From contig NW_003208655.1 of NCBI RefSeq assembly GCF_000006405.1, forward strand, positions 520,227 through 541,511: DNA of 21,285 nt, written 5' to 3'. This DNA comes from Perkinsus marinus ATCC 50983. Taxonomy: Eukaryota > Perkinsozoa > Perkinsida > Perkinsidae. Position 1 is the first letter of the stretch, and every line of letters begins with the position of its first letter. Positions 9,193 through 16,499 of this stretch are shown piece by piece. The position numbers were made by a program, and so were the translations under genes. The notes beneath the pieces were generated by a model, which was not told where the DNA came from, ran no database searches, and saw nothing but the letters and a program-made list of their open reading frames with translations.

Positions 9193-9236
9193 AGCCAGTA
9201 CCACTGGCTTGAGTGCGCACTGTTAGCCGTGCGCAC
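9193..9236. repeat. Palindrome group in MULE tail
   Basis: AGCCAGT and ACTGGCT pair around a 3-nt spacer (9193-9209). Next to it the self-complementary octamer GTGCGCAC occurs twice (9213-9220, 9229-9236). A further 7-bp arm pair, CTGCCAC/GTGGCAG, lies at 9098-9114. No gene here. Confidence 0.8.
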
Positions 9237-9342
9237 TGGTCTGAGTTTGCCGATGTAGACTAGGGTGCTAGACTACTCTCTGATGCGCTCTCGCGCGTTA
9301 CTTTGCATTGCTTCGAGGGGATTCGAGTTTGCAGGGTTGATT

Positions 9343-9382
9343 GGTCCGTGCACCCCACTGAAGTGGGGACCCCGCACGGACC
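9343..9382. repeat. Two-tier hairpin next to a tRNA-like relic
   Basis: GGTCCGTGC (9343-9351) pairs perfectly with GCACGGACC (9374-9382); inside, CCCCACT and AGTGGGG pair around GA. It is GC-rich and adjoins the tRNA-like relic at 9384-9449 on the side that would be its 3' flank. Confidence 0.85.
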
Positions 9383-9383
9383 C

Positions 9384-9449
9384 GTCGTAGTTCGAACCTG
9401 CGACCTCTAGAATGAGAGTCGGACTGAATAACCACTAGAGTAATACCTC
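9384..9449 (-). repeat. tRNA-like relic 1 in MULE tail (tRNA-Glu-like)
   Basis: Read on the minus strand it has TACTCTAGTGGTTA (A-box region), CTCTCA where tRNA-Glu carries its anticodon loop, and GCAGGTTCGAAC (B box). This resembles eukaryotic tRNA-Glu(CTC), but the acceptor and D stems do not pair. Best read as a tRNA-derived SINE head or pseudogene. Confidence 0.5.
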
Positions 9450-9679
9450 GCTTAAATAATTGTGTTTCGTCTTGGGTCGCCAGTCTCTAGTACCGTACAC
9501 CGTGGTGGTTAGTTAAATCACAGTCGAAGACCTTGTGCTGCATATTATCACCAGTACTTAGTACGAGTATTAACTGTCAGAGGTCGGATATACGTTAACC
9601 GTATGGCAGAGCATGACACTGTCCATGAGACTAAACCAAATATATACGGTCTACCCCTACTACGATGATACAGAGAACT

Positions 9680-9750
9680 GAAATTACTCAGATTCGAACC
9701 TGCATCACTCGAGTGACACCCCGTCACACTAACCATTACACCAAACTCAC
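9680..9750 (-). repeat. tRNA-like relic 2 in MULE tail (tRNA-Gln-like head)
   Basis: Perfect A box TGGTGTAATGG (9733-9743, minus strand) followed by TTAG as in tRNA-Gln, and B box GGTTCGAATC. Between them is TCACTCGAGTGA, a perfect palindrome. Stems do not complete, so not a functional tRNA. It shares CACTCGAG...CAGGTTCGAATC with relic 4. Confidence 0.55.
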
Positions 9751-9821
9751 TACACATACTAAAAGTGTACGAGTCGCCAGCCGAAAGTTGAGTGTTGCTT
9801 GGTAGCACTGAGCATGGACTT

Positions 9822-9892
9822 ACAGCCTACTCAGAGCCCAGAGGGCATTGTCCTTCTCACTAGTACACTACTGACCGCTGTGCCACCCAAGT
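9822..9892 (-). repeat. tRNA-like relic 3 in MULE tail (decayed B box)
   Basis: Perfect A box TGGCACAGCGG at 9875-9885 (minus strand) with GTCAGTAG after it. The B-box position holds GGGCTCTGAGT, a poor match. Weakest of the group and supported mainly by its neighbours in the same orientation. Confidence 0.35.
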
Positions 9893-9930
9893 CGCTGCCC
9901 TACTCCGAGTGCTGAACCTTATTCCGCAAT

Positions 9931-10001
9931 ATAATCTCACCGGGATTCGAACCTGGGTGTCTCGAGTGATAGCGCACGCCCTTAACCTGCCAGACTAGAA
10001 G
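9931..10001 (-). repeat. tRNA-like relic 4 in MULE tail
   Basis: Minus strand: TAGTCTGGCAGGTTAAGG resembles a tRNA D-arm, and CCAGGTTCGAATCCCGG forms a T arm with four of five pairs. The A box lacks the conserved central A and the acceptor stem does not pair. Same orientation as the three relics before it. Confidence 0.45.
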
Positions 10002-10678
10002 GACTGTTGAAGAAGAAGTTGCTTGTGCAACATGGTTCACATGGAACCGATGAAAACTAAAACGTTAATAACTTTTTATTGAGCCTATAAATCGAAAATC
10101 CGGCTTCACAGCGATGTTCAGGAGATCGAGATCTGTCGATTGGTGAAGGAATTAGTGGGATTTATAGGCTAGATCGCGAAATCGGCTCCAAACTTAGACA
10201 TTTTTGGTGGGAGCTCCTAAAGGTAAAAAATAATCGCGCATATGGGGACCCCTCCCCCATGCGCGGCGGTCGATAAGGGCGGAGAGGCGCCATCCACCAA
10301 GACAATTCAATTCAGTCGTAAGTCCAATAGCTAGATACAATGTTATCGTTCATCCCGTTATCTCGGTAAGAGTGACAGCCTGTCACGGACAGGCAGTCAA
10401 TGACAACATTGTTGAGCGCTTCAAAACTACGGTCTTAATGTGTGTTACACTGAAGAATAGAGCACATAACGGTTGGATGCCGTGAACTGTATTGACTAAT
10501 ACAGCACAATAGCAGGACTGAAAACTAAACCGGTACTGGGAATTTATGGGGAATATATGTGACGTGAGATCTTTGGCGCTGCAAGAGACCTATACTGCCT
10601 CAATTGTATATCATACAACAGTCATGACGGAGGCTCTACCCTCTCTCATACATGCATTGAAGTTGATTACATTAAAAA
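10002..10678. other. Noncoding MULE tail downstream of the protease end
   Basis: No gene. Contains an inverted repeat AGCCTATAAATC (10082-10093) / GATTTATAGGCT (10159-10170) with an inner CTTCAC/GTGAAG pair, a GC-rich hairpin at 10235-10265 (CGCGCAT/ATGCGCG), and an overlapping palindrome triad at 10372-10394. These could shape the 3' end of the minus-strand transcript. Confidence 0.6.
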
Positions 10679-11137
10679 TCACAATGTGAAAGAAAACTTT
10701 TTCGATAAGATTACATCAGGCGGGGTCCTGCCTCGTATTCTCGGAAAGAGGAGAGACCGCCTACTCTCATCTTCCAAGCAGGAGAAAATATGCTGCCTCA
10801 TCTCAGATTCCCGAAATAGAAACTTGTCAGGTTTTTGATGAGGCGAAGCAGCATATGCCGTTAGTCGTGCCAACACGAACGCCCCACAAAGATTACTTCC
10901 AATGGTTTGCTGTTGAACAGAAGGGCATACCACCTTAGCACCAGATCCGTAGAGCTGCCTCAGCCGTACCTTCATGTAATCCGAGACCTTAGCCTGCTCT
11001 CCGTATGAACTATCAAAGTAAAATATATCACCATTAATCCGCACCGTGCAGGTAAAGTGACAACCGCCGTCAGATATTGGCTGCAAGACAACCAAATCAT
11101 TGTCAGGCACAGGGGAAACCCATAGCCCGATAGCCAT
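10679..11137 (-). CDS. ULP1-like (C48) cysteine protease domain, C-terminal part of the MULE gene
   Basis: A 152-residue frame in a different register from the transposase frame, overlapping it. It carries the core of a ULP1/adenain-type cysteine protease: a VVLQPI strand leading to the catalytic His27 (CHFTCTV), Asp42 in YFDS, then a Gln run (75-77) and the catalytic Cys84 in SNLCGAFVLA, in the order His-Asp-Gln-Cys. The N-terminal helix usual in this fold (LVVEDSSISDQVIEAW) lies at the end of the transposase frame, so the domain spans the frame change. ULP1-type proteases cleave ubiquitin-like modifiers, but the role in MULEs is unknown; plant KAONASHI MULEs carry a related domain. The initial ATG here is probably not a real start. 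Confidence 0.75.
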   Translation of the reverse strand: MAIGLWVSPVPDNDLVVLQPISDGGCHFTCTVRINGDIFYFDSSYGEQAKVSDYMKVRLRQLYGSGAKVVCPSVQQQTIGSNLCGAFVLARLTAYAASPHQKPDKFLFRESEMRQHIFSCLEDESRRSLLFPRIRGRTPPDVILSKKFSFTL

Positions 11138-13329
11138 ACTGCCTGAGCTCGATTAACCTTCCTCTTGAACTTGTGTTCGATACGGGTCATCCAAGCCTCT
11201 ATCACCTGGTCGGAAATGCTCGAGTCCTCGACAACCAAATTCTCTCGATCCTGGGTCGTCAAGAGCAAGGTCGTACCCACTTCTCTCCCCGGAAAAATAC
11301 GCCAAGTTGGGAAGGAGTTCCGTCCTTTATCGCTCTTACGGTCAGTTCCGTCTGAGCCCGACTTCTCCTGGGAAGGTGGTTGAACTGCGATACCCTGAGA
11401 TCCCGCCTCAGCCTGAGCTGGCATCGGAGGAGCCTCCATTAAGGAATTTTCGACTAAGGTGTTGCCCGCGAAAGCAGCTGCCACCTCATTGAACATGCGA
11501 AGTAAGCCATCATCCAAGCTGGAACCCTCGGGTACCCCGAGCACCACAGTGTCGTTATTTGGAGGCTCAGAAGATTCCGAATCCTGCGAGAATTCGACCG
11601 CATCGTTGAGAGTCACAGCTGCGAGGCGCTTTCGCTGATTCACTCCCGAATAATTGGGACCAAAGTCTGCCTTGCGCTTCGCATCAGTAGCAGGCTCAAT
11701 AGTAGGGAACTCTAGAGACTCCGCCTCGTCAACTTCGCGACGCATATCCTTCACGATCCTCCTGATGGAAGCCCTTACTTTATCGAACCAGCTCCCGAGG
11801 CTCGCCGAATCTACTCTGAAGCGACAAACTCTGCGCAGTATCGCGTCATTCTCGAGGTATCGAGCTTCACGAGGCCAGATTTCCCCCTCTCGCATCATAA
11901 GTAATTCGGCCCTCGTCTCCTTCATGAGATCATGAACCACGCTTATCCATGACCAGATTGTAGGATGGCTTGATCCCGGAAAATGACCGTTCCAATGGTT
12001 GTGGAATCCCTCCTGGCCATTATTCGTCCGCGGTAGTTCTTGCTCAACGCGCAAACGCAAGTTCCACAATCTTGCTGGATGAATGCCTTTCATGCCGTAG
12101 TAAGGGCGGAGGTACTTCAGAAGAAAACGACGGTCGTCTCCCGAGAGTTTGTCGCAGATGAAATCCATTCCCAAGTCCACGAGATCAAGCGGAAGAAAGG
12201 GGAGCGCCAATATGTCGTAGTAAACCTCTTCTCGCAGAGCCTGCTGCTCCTTAGAAGCAACCGGCTTCCGTATAAGGCTCTCGAACTTCCGCCTTATGTT
12301 CTGGCAGAAGTGGAAGTAGCAAAGAACAACCTTTCCTTTCCCGAATACGCCTTCGAAAGCTTTTCTCACAGCGTATTCAAAATCCATCATGCAGCTCCCC
12401 ACATCCTGAGTCAGCGATCCCTCTATCGCCGCAAAAAATCGCTCGTAGGTATTTCCATTCTTTCTCGGGAGAATAGCGTAGAATAGAAGAAACATGCGAC
12501 CACAGTCAAAGCGGACCATGACCGTGAATTGCTGGGCCCAATGAGTCGGAGAAGTCTTGAACGTCCCATCCACAGAAATGTGGAAACCTTCTCCGTCGTT
12601 CTTCATCACGTCCTTCACCCAAGGATCCATCCAGATGATGAGGCGATCCTTATCCCCTTCGCCGCTATCGAACAATAAGGTTGACCGACTGAGGCCCCCA
12701 GCATTCACATGGACAAATGCAGAGGGCAAAGCCGCCAGCCCTTCCCGACTGGATGGGGCCGTCGGTAGCCCGAGGGAAGTTTTTTTTGTTTTGCGCAAAG
12801 TCTCATGTATCGCTTTGCGACTCGGTAACCCCGCTACCGCTGCATCGTCCATGCTCGGAGTCACCTCGTGAAATGGCTCCATGACACGTGCCCTCACCGA
12901 CAGCTTTTTAGCCCGCTCCTTCATCTCAATGTAGCCTTTCATGGAAGGCGCATCCGGATCTCCGCATGTGTGAGAACCTTTGACAGTTGCGGAAGCGAGC
13001 CTTACATCATCTAGGTTACCCGTCACGACTAGCCGAGCATGACACTTGCGATATCCATTGCTCTTACAACCACGATACCTCTTACAACGACAAGAAACCG
13101 AGCCTCTCTCTCGAGCAGGCGGGCGATCGCTATTCCCGGCGGCATTCTGGTGGTAAAGGTATCCCCTATATGAGTAGAGAGTTGTCCCCTGACGTTCTCC
13201 GGGAACTATTTCCAGCCGTGAGGCCGCTGCTCCGTCAGCAGGAGGTACGTTGACCACCATGTCAACCTGATCTGCAACCTCACGCAGCTGAGGCGTCTCA
13301 GAGATGTGCGAAGGTGGAGTGGTATTCAT
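10972..13329 (-). CDS. MULE transposase with FLYWCH/WRKY-like zinc finger
   Basis: 785 residues. Residues 48-125: zinc-finger region with GYLYHQN and ligands Cys88-x7-Cys96-x23-His120-x-Cys122, the FLYWCH/WRKY-GCM1 class that binds DNA. Core about 225-480: Asp254 in SVDGTF, Asp316 in MMDFE, the CxxH motif Cys337/His340 with Cys342, and Glu440 in RTNNGQEGFHNHWN, all typical of MULE DDE transposases. Residues 540-690 are acidic/basic linker; 695-730 start a ULP1-like protease fold that continues in another frame (10679-11137). About 55 residues after 730 are probably out-of-frame readthrough. ATG at 13329 is preceded by a pyrimidine tract (CTTTCCCCACCTTCC), possibly a splice acceptor or promoter feature. 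The enzyme would cut and paste this element by binding its ends. Confidence 0.92.
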   Translation of the reverse strand: MNTTPPSHISETPQLREVADQVDMVVNVPPADGAAASRLEIVPGERQGTTLYSYRGYLYHQNAAGNSDRPPARERGSVSCRCKRYRGCKSNGYRKCHARLVVTGNLDDVRLASATVKGSHTCGDPDAPSMKGYIEMKERAKKLSVRARVMEPFHEVTPSMDDAAVAGLPSRKAIHETLRKTKKTSLGLPTAPSSREGLAALPSAFVHVNAGGLSRSTLLFDSGEGDKDRLIIWMDPWVKDVMKNDGEGFHISVDGTFKTSPTHWAQQFTVMVRFDCGRMFLLFYAILPRKNGNTYERFFAAIEGSLTQDVGSCMMDFEYAVRKAFEGVFGKGKVVLCYFHFCQNIRRKFESLIRKPVASKEQQALREEVYYDILALPFLPLDLVDLGMDFICDKLSGDDRRFLLKYLRPYYGMKGIHPARLWNLRLRVEQELPRTNNGQEGFHNHWNGHFPGSSHPTIWSWISVVHDLMKETRAELLMMREGEIWPREARYLENDAILRRVCRFRVDSASLGSWFDKVRASIRRIVKDMRREVDEAESLEFPTIEPATDAKRKADFGPNYSGVNQRKRLAAVTLNDAVEFSQDSESSEPPNNDTVVLGVPEGSSLDDGLLRMFNEVAAAFAGNTLVENSLMEAPPMPAQAEAGSQGIAVQPPSQEKSGSDGTDRKSDKGRNSFPTWRIFPGREVGTTLLLTTQDRENLVVEDSSISDQVIEAWMTRIEHKFKRKVNRAQAVWLSGYGFPLCLTMIWLSCSQYLTAVVTLPARCGLMVIYFTLIVHTESRLRSRIT
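11081..11139 (-). other. Candidate 59-nt GT-AG intron or frame break in the MULE gene
   Basis: On the minus strand GTATGG begins at 11139 and TTGCAG, after a T-rich tract, ends at 11081. Removing these 59 nt joins both frames in phase. Against it: the removed part encodes DLVVLQ, which looks like the strand preceding the protease His. A simple one- or two-base indel near 11140, making this copy broken, is therefore at least as likely. Confidence 0.35.
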
Positions 13330-14449
13330 ACTTCGAGGTTGGAAGGTGGGGAAAGATAACTACAAGAGAGTCAATCACCTTCTAACGGGCCTTCAAGGCC
13401 GGGCCGGAGCGCACGCATGTGCATAGCTAATGCCGCACAATACGCTGGCACAGAGACTCACTGGGTGAATACCCGTAAGGAATTCTTACGAATACTCACC
13501 CAGTGTAATACTTAAGAGGGCAAATTGCTGACCGAGGTCGATTTACACAGCAGCGATATGGCAAGGGCAGGACGGAAGAGCTGTTGAGCGGTTGAGCTGT
13601 CGAATTAGTATTTCGACAATCCATGACTCACGATTCCTAAAGAGTAATTCGGAATTACCCAACAATCCACAATCTTTTGCAGCATAATGCTGCCAGCATT
13701 GAACCGAATAATCAGCCCCCATCGTAGAACGATCCCGTATTTTTATCGCATTATTAAACCCAGGATGATGACTGAAGCGATAGGAAACTGGAGACTTTCC
13801 AATGGAGGGCAGATTGAAGAGCTGTAATTCATCTTCGCTAAACAACTGGTAAAATTCACCATGTGAAATATATGCCAGACTAAGGCAGACCTATACCTAG
13901 CACGATTGAGTTGGCAATTCAGATTGAAATGCGTCGGGATTCGATACGGTCCCAGCGCCGCACAACCAGCGCTCGCTGTACAGTACAGCCTGTACTTGAC
14001 ACTGAAGTATTTGCGTTGTCTCAGAAGACGCGAATACTTCAACAGCTTATGCTATGCCAGCTTCGGTGGTGGAATTTTACTTATGTTCCCCACCGATATC
14101 ATCAGTTGGATAATATCCGGTTTATGCACGAGTGCCAAGCTGACACTGTCAACGCCACATTGTGGAAGATGGCGCACGACTTAGGTGGAAGTTTATAAAA
14201 TTCGACAATAATTCACCGAATCTTCATCACCGTCGCTAACACGTGAAGTTGATCATGTGTATATTGCCCTGCGAGCTCACAGATAAATCCACTTACCTGG
14301 AAGGTTTTCCTCGTGACTCACCAGTCATGACACTGCTGCATTGTTGTCACCGTTCTCTCTCCTCGTTGAATGTACGGGCTCTTCATTCTGAGATACTCCA
14401 AAGCAGCTCCTACCAAAGCGCAACGAGAGAGACCCACCATTGCGACTGG
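13330..14449. other. MULE leader region upstream of the transposase gene
   Basis: 1.1 kb without a supportable gene; several overlapping ORFs of 90-100 codons on both strands have no recognisable domain. It should hold the minus-strand promoter. The only clear structure is the hairpin at 13459-13505. Confidence 0.5.
13459..13505. repeat. 47-bp hairpin upstream of the transposase start
   Basis: Arms from CACTGGGTGA to TCACCCAGTG with an inner perfect CGTAAG/CTTACG around GAATT; three mismatches in 21 positions. It lies about 130 bp before the transposase ATG on its 5' side, so it could be in the leader transcript or promoter. Confidence 0.85.
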
Positions 14450-14453
14450 ACCA

Positions 14454-14580
14454 GTCGTACAGTATTGGACAGGGCACCCAAATGCATGAATCCGTCGTAC
14501 AATATTGGAGGGTACTCCATGGACATGTTCGGGCGAGCGAGATCAACCTGTCGTACAGTATTGGGGTCGTACAGAATTGG
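14454..14580 (-). repeat. Right MULE end: four 15-bp motif copies
   Basis: Reverse-complement copies of the left-end motif at 14454-14468, 14494-14508, 14550-14564 and 14566-14580 (GTCGTACAgnATTGG on the plus strand). The outer two are again one base apart, mirroring the left end exactly; the inner two sit at different distances. Confidence 0.88.
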
Positions 14581-14851
14581 AAGTACCCTTACGTTAGGTA
14601 AGGACGTCTTTAAGTATAGGATCCTAACGTTAGGTAAGGAAAATCTAGTGAAATAGCCTTAGTTAGGTAAGGACGTCCTAAGGTTAAAATCCTATACGTA
14701 AAGACGTCCTAATCTAAGGACGCTTGTGAAATGGGCCCCTGCTGTGAGGAGTCCTCACTGAGGACTGGCGATCCGAAATTCAGAAGGGAGCGGTCGTACG
14801 CCTACTGACCATTTATCTGGGCGGTACTGAGAAGGGCACAAGATTATCAAA

Positions 14852-15134
14852 ATGGTCGACTGGTATCCCGACTCCGACTATGTGGTTGACAACCACTGGT
14901 TGTTGGTCTTGACTTCTGTTGCCGTTTTTGGGCCAGCTGTGGGGCGCTGACGATTATCATCTCGACATGGAGGGTGTTGAGTCTCTCCATTGGTTACATT
15001 CTTCATGGACTAATGTGCATCGATGCCTGTTTAATGAAGTCGTATTGTCAGCGTTAGGCTTTCAAGTCGCCCACATCCTGGTCATAACAACTGCAGCGAT
15101 TGAATTGCTGAGACTGTCACTCCCATCATCATGA
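14852..15134 (+). pseudogene. Possible small membrane-protein gene or relic
   Basis: An ATG at 14852 opens MVDWYPDSDYVV followed by a hydrophobic helix (HWLLVLTSVAVFGPA), stopping at 14948-14950. Two continuations exist. A one-base shift leads into ALTIIISTWRVLSLSIGYIL, hydrophobic, to a stop at 15055. Alternatively a 36-nt GT-AG intron (14937-14972) leads into a frame to 15134 with a second hydrophobic helix (AHILVITTAAIELL). Either way two membrane helices would result. No family is recognised; it may be a spliced gene or a broken relic. Confidence 0.3.
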
Positions 15135-15297
15135 CTATTTTTTACATCGATCTTTGTCACTACAATAGTCACAGCATTGTACTCCATTCAAGATCCAATA
15201 TTGATGTATCACCTGAATTGATGAAGGATGATCCGTCACTGACTTACCCTCACGACAGACTCGTTAAGTCTGCCTTGCGAACCTATGCGTCCGAGTT

Positions 15298-15694
15298 AGG
15301 GATTTCAATACCATGCTAGAGGCTAGTAGCCTTAGGTTACCGCGTAACCCAGCGTGCCTCACGTGTCTTAAGTTGTATCTCACAAGTTAAGCCATGTGTA
15401 GTTTTTGAGTGTAAGAATACCGATTACTTACTAGTCTATCCATGGGCCATAGACTATGGCATAAATATCAATGGGCCTCCCATACAAATCAACAAACTCA
15501 TTTCGTGAATGCTCGAAGTATTTACGAAATGAGTATTATACTCGAGACTCAAATGAAATATCCATTAAAATTCATTTCAGTAACAAGTCTTAGCGCATCC
15601 GCCAACCATCGCATTAGCGCCATGAATTTGGTCAAGTCTTATCCTTGACGTCCGCCAATGTGTGGACGGTGTAGATGTGGCGTGGAGACTCCAC
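15298..15694 (+). repeat. Diverged dispersed repeat, copy A
   Basis: Colinear similarity with 19617-19940 in blocks: TACCATGCT, CAGCGTGC.TCACGTG, GCCAT.TGTAGTT, CGAGACTCAAATG.AAT, CACGTCC/GACGTCCGCCAA and GACGGTGTAG.TGTG.CGTGGAG. Identity perhaps 70-75%, with gaps. No coding capacity. Copy A contains several palindromes (15321-15331, 15335-15349, 15446-15460, 15531-15543, 15682-15694), and a hairpin ACTCATTTCGT/ACGAAATGAGT (15496-15534), which copy B lacks. Confidence 0.65.
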
Positions 15695-16077
15695 CGGAAT
15701 AGGGAGATTGCTTCGCCGATGAGCTTCACCTGGTGGAGTTCACCAACTCGGTACCTTGAATAGATAGATATATATGATCTCTGATCATTGATCTGCCTAG
15801 TTGCGGAGCAAGCAAACCGAGCGGAGTCCGCTCAGTACGACATACAGTACTGTAATATACTGTGCAATGTTTTCAGTAGCCGAGTAGGTTAAAAATCTAG
15901 GCCGCTATCCAGATTTCTGAGCTTTGAATTCTGCAGTTGACATTATTGCGTATTTGGTTAGAACTTCAGCGCGATGCCCCCCTTCGTACCGGAGCCCTAG
16001 TGTCAGCGCTCCTTCATGATGAGTCAACATTGCTTGTCATAAAGTGCCTCTCTCATCATAGCCTATACTCGAGACCC
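15695..16077. other. Noncoding, palindrome-rich
   Basis: No gene found. Notable only for GAGCGGA/TCCGCTC around one base (15819-15833) and ACAGTACTGT (15844-15853). Confidence 0.5.
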
Positions 16078-16141
16078 GTTTCACGCATGTACACGGGAGA
16101 AAAAGTGTCAATTGTGGTTGACACGAGTACATTCGTGAAAC
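16078..16141. repeat. Two-tier 64-bp hairpin
   Basis: Outer arms GTTTCACGCATGTACACG and CGAGTACATTCGTGAAAC pair at 16 of 18 positions; inner GTGTCAA/TTGACAC pair around 6 nt. The left side has an unpaired A-rich bulge. A third stem, AAATCAGAT/ATCTGATTT, lies at 16229-16267. Confidence 0.8.
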
Positions 16142-16310
16142 GATCGATTGCATTCAGTCTCTCGTGAAATCTTTTGAGGACTACTGTTGTCACTCCATCT
16201 GGCTTTGTCCACCGAAGCTGAAGTATCAAAATCAGATCAATTGCCAATAAATAGAATTATCTGATTTATCAAGTGACGATTCGATCACGACCTCGAGTAG
16301 ATCCGCCCAC
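16138..16310 (+). repeat. Diverged duplicate of 16909-17130
   Basis: Shares AAACGATCGATTGC exactly (16138-16151 and 16909-16922) and, later, GATCACGAC followed by CGAGTAGATCC (about 16285-16305 and 17109-17129). The sequence between the two anchors differs in length and content, so this is an old duplication or two members of a repeat family. Confidence 0.45.
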
Positions 16311-16411
16311 AGCGTGTGCAAATATGTACACGCGACTTGTCCCTACTTACTCTATCGATTCCGTGAAACACAGTATATCAAGCACCTATGGAGTGCTGAC
16401 TCACAACAACA

Positions 16412-16480
16412 TAACTCGTGCAAGTGCCCATATGAACAGAACCTCAGAGGTTCTGTTTATATGGGCACTTGCACGAGTTA
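16412..16480. repeat. 69-bp near-perfect palindrome
   Basis: Arms of 34 nt around one central A (16446); 33 of 34 positions pair and the exception is G-T. Arms begin TAACTCGTGCAAGTGCCC and mirror at the right. Weaker pairing continues outside (CTCACAA / TTGTGAC). Transcribed, it would make a miRNA-precursor-like or long dsRNA stem; as DNA, a cruciform. No ORF or TIR family explains it. Confidence 0.92.
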
Positions 16481-16499
16481 GAGGAGCGTCGCTCTTGTG

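Larger units (their letters stand above)
8909..14586 (-). mobile_element. Mutator-like element (MULE) with FLYWCH-DDE-ULP1 gene
   Basis: Boundaries rest on a 9-bp duplication CCTTACGTT at 8900-8908 and 14587-14595, the size typical of Mutator. The ends are inverted: after a few divergent terminal bases, about 50 bp match closely (CCAATTCTGTACGAC, CCAATACTGTACGAC, then AGGTwGATCTCGCTCGCCC). Each end carries four copies of the 15-bp motif. The 5.7 kb element encodes one transposase-protease gene on the minus strand (13329 to 10679), with about 1.1 kb of leader and 1.6 kb of noncoding tail holding tRNA-like relics. It is inserted in a TIR element. The transposase frame is open throughout its MULE part, so insertion may be recent. 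Confidence 0.85.
8045..14739. mobile_element. Outer TIR DNA element split by the MULE insertion
   Basis: Terminal inverted repeats: the left end at 8045 and the reverse complement of the right end at 14739 are identical for 23 bp, starting GGGGCCCATTTCACAAGC. Subterminal DNA on both sides is full of TTAGGAT/TTAGGAC motifs (at least nine on the left; inverted versions such as GTCCTAA and CGTTAGG on the right). Without the inner MULE the element is about 1 kb, so it would be non-autonomous or a decayed copy. No target duplication is visible (flanks ...AGGACCT and TGCTGTG...), so the superfamily is open; the GGGGC-rich ends recall PIF/Harbinger, as does a basic/aromatic coding relic inside, but without a TTA-type TSD this stays a guess. 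Confidence 0.65.

Noticed and set aside
9680-9750. Functional tRNA-Gln
   Set aside because: A and B boxes are good but acceptor, D and T stems do not pair.
12040-12486. 148-codon plus-strand frame
   Set aside because: Antisense to the catalytic core of the MULE transposase; shadow.
13906-14198. Two overlapping plus-strand frames of 92-95 codons in the MULE leader
   Set aside because: They overlap each other in different registers and neither shows a family motif.
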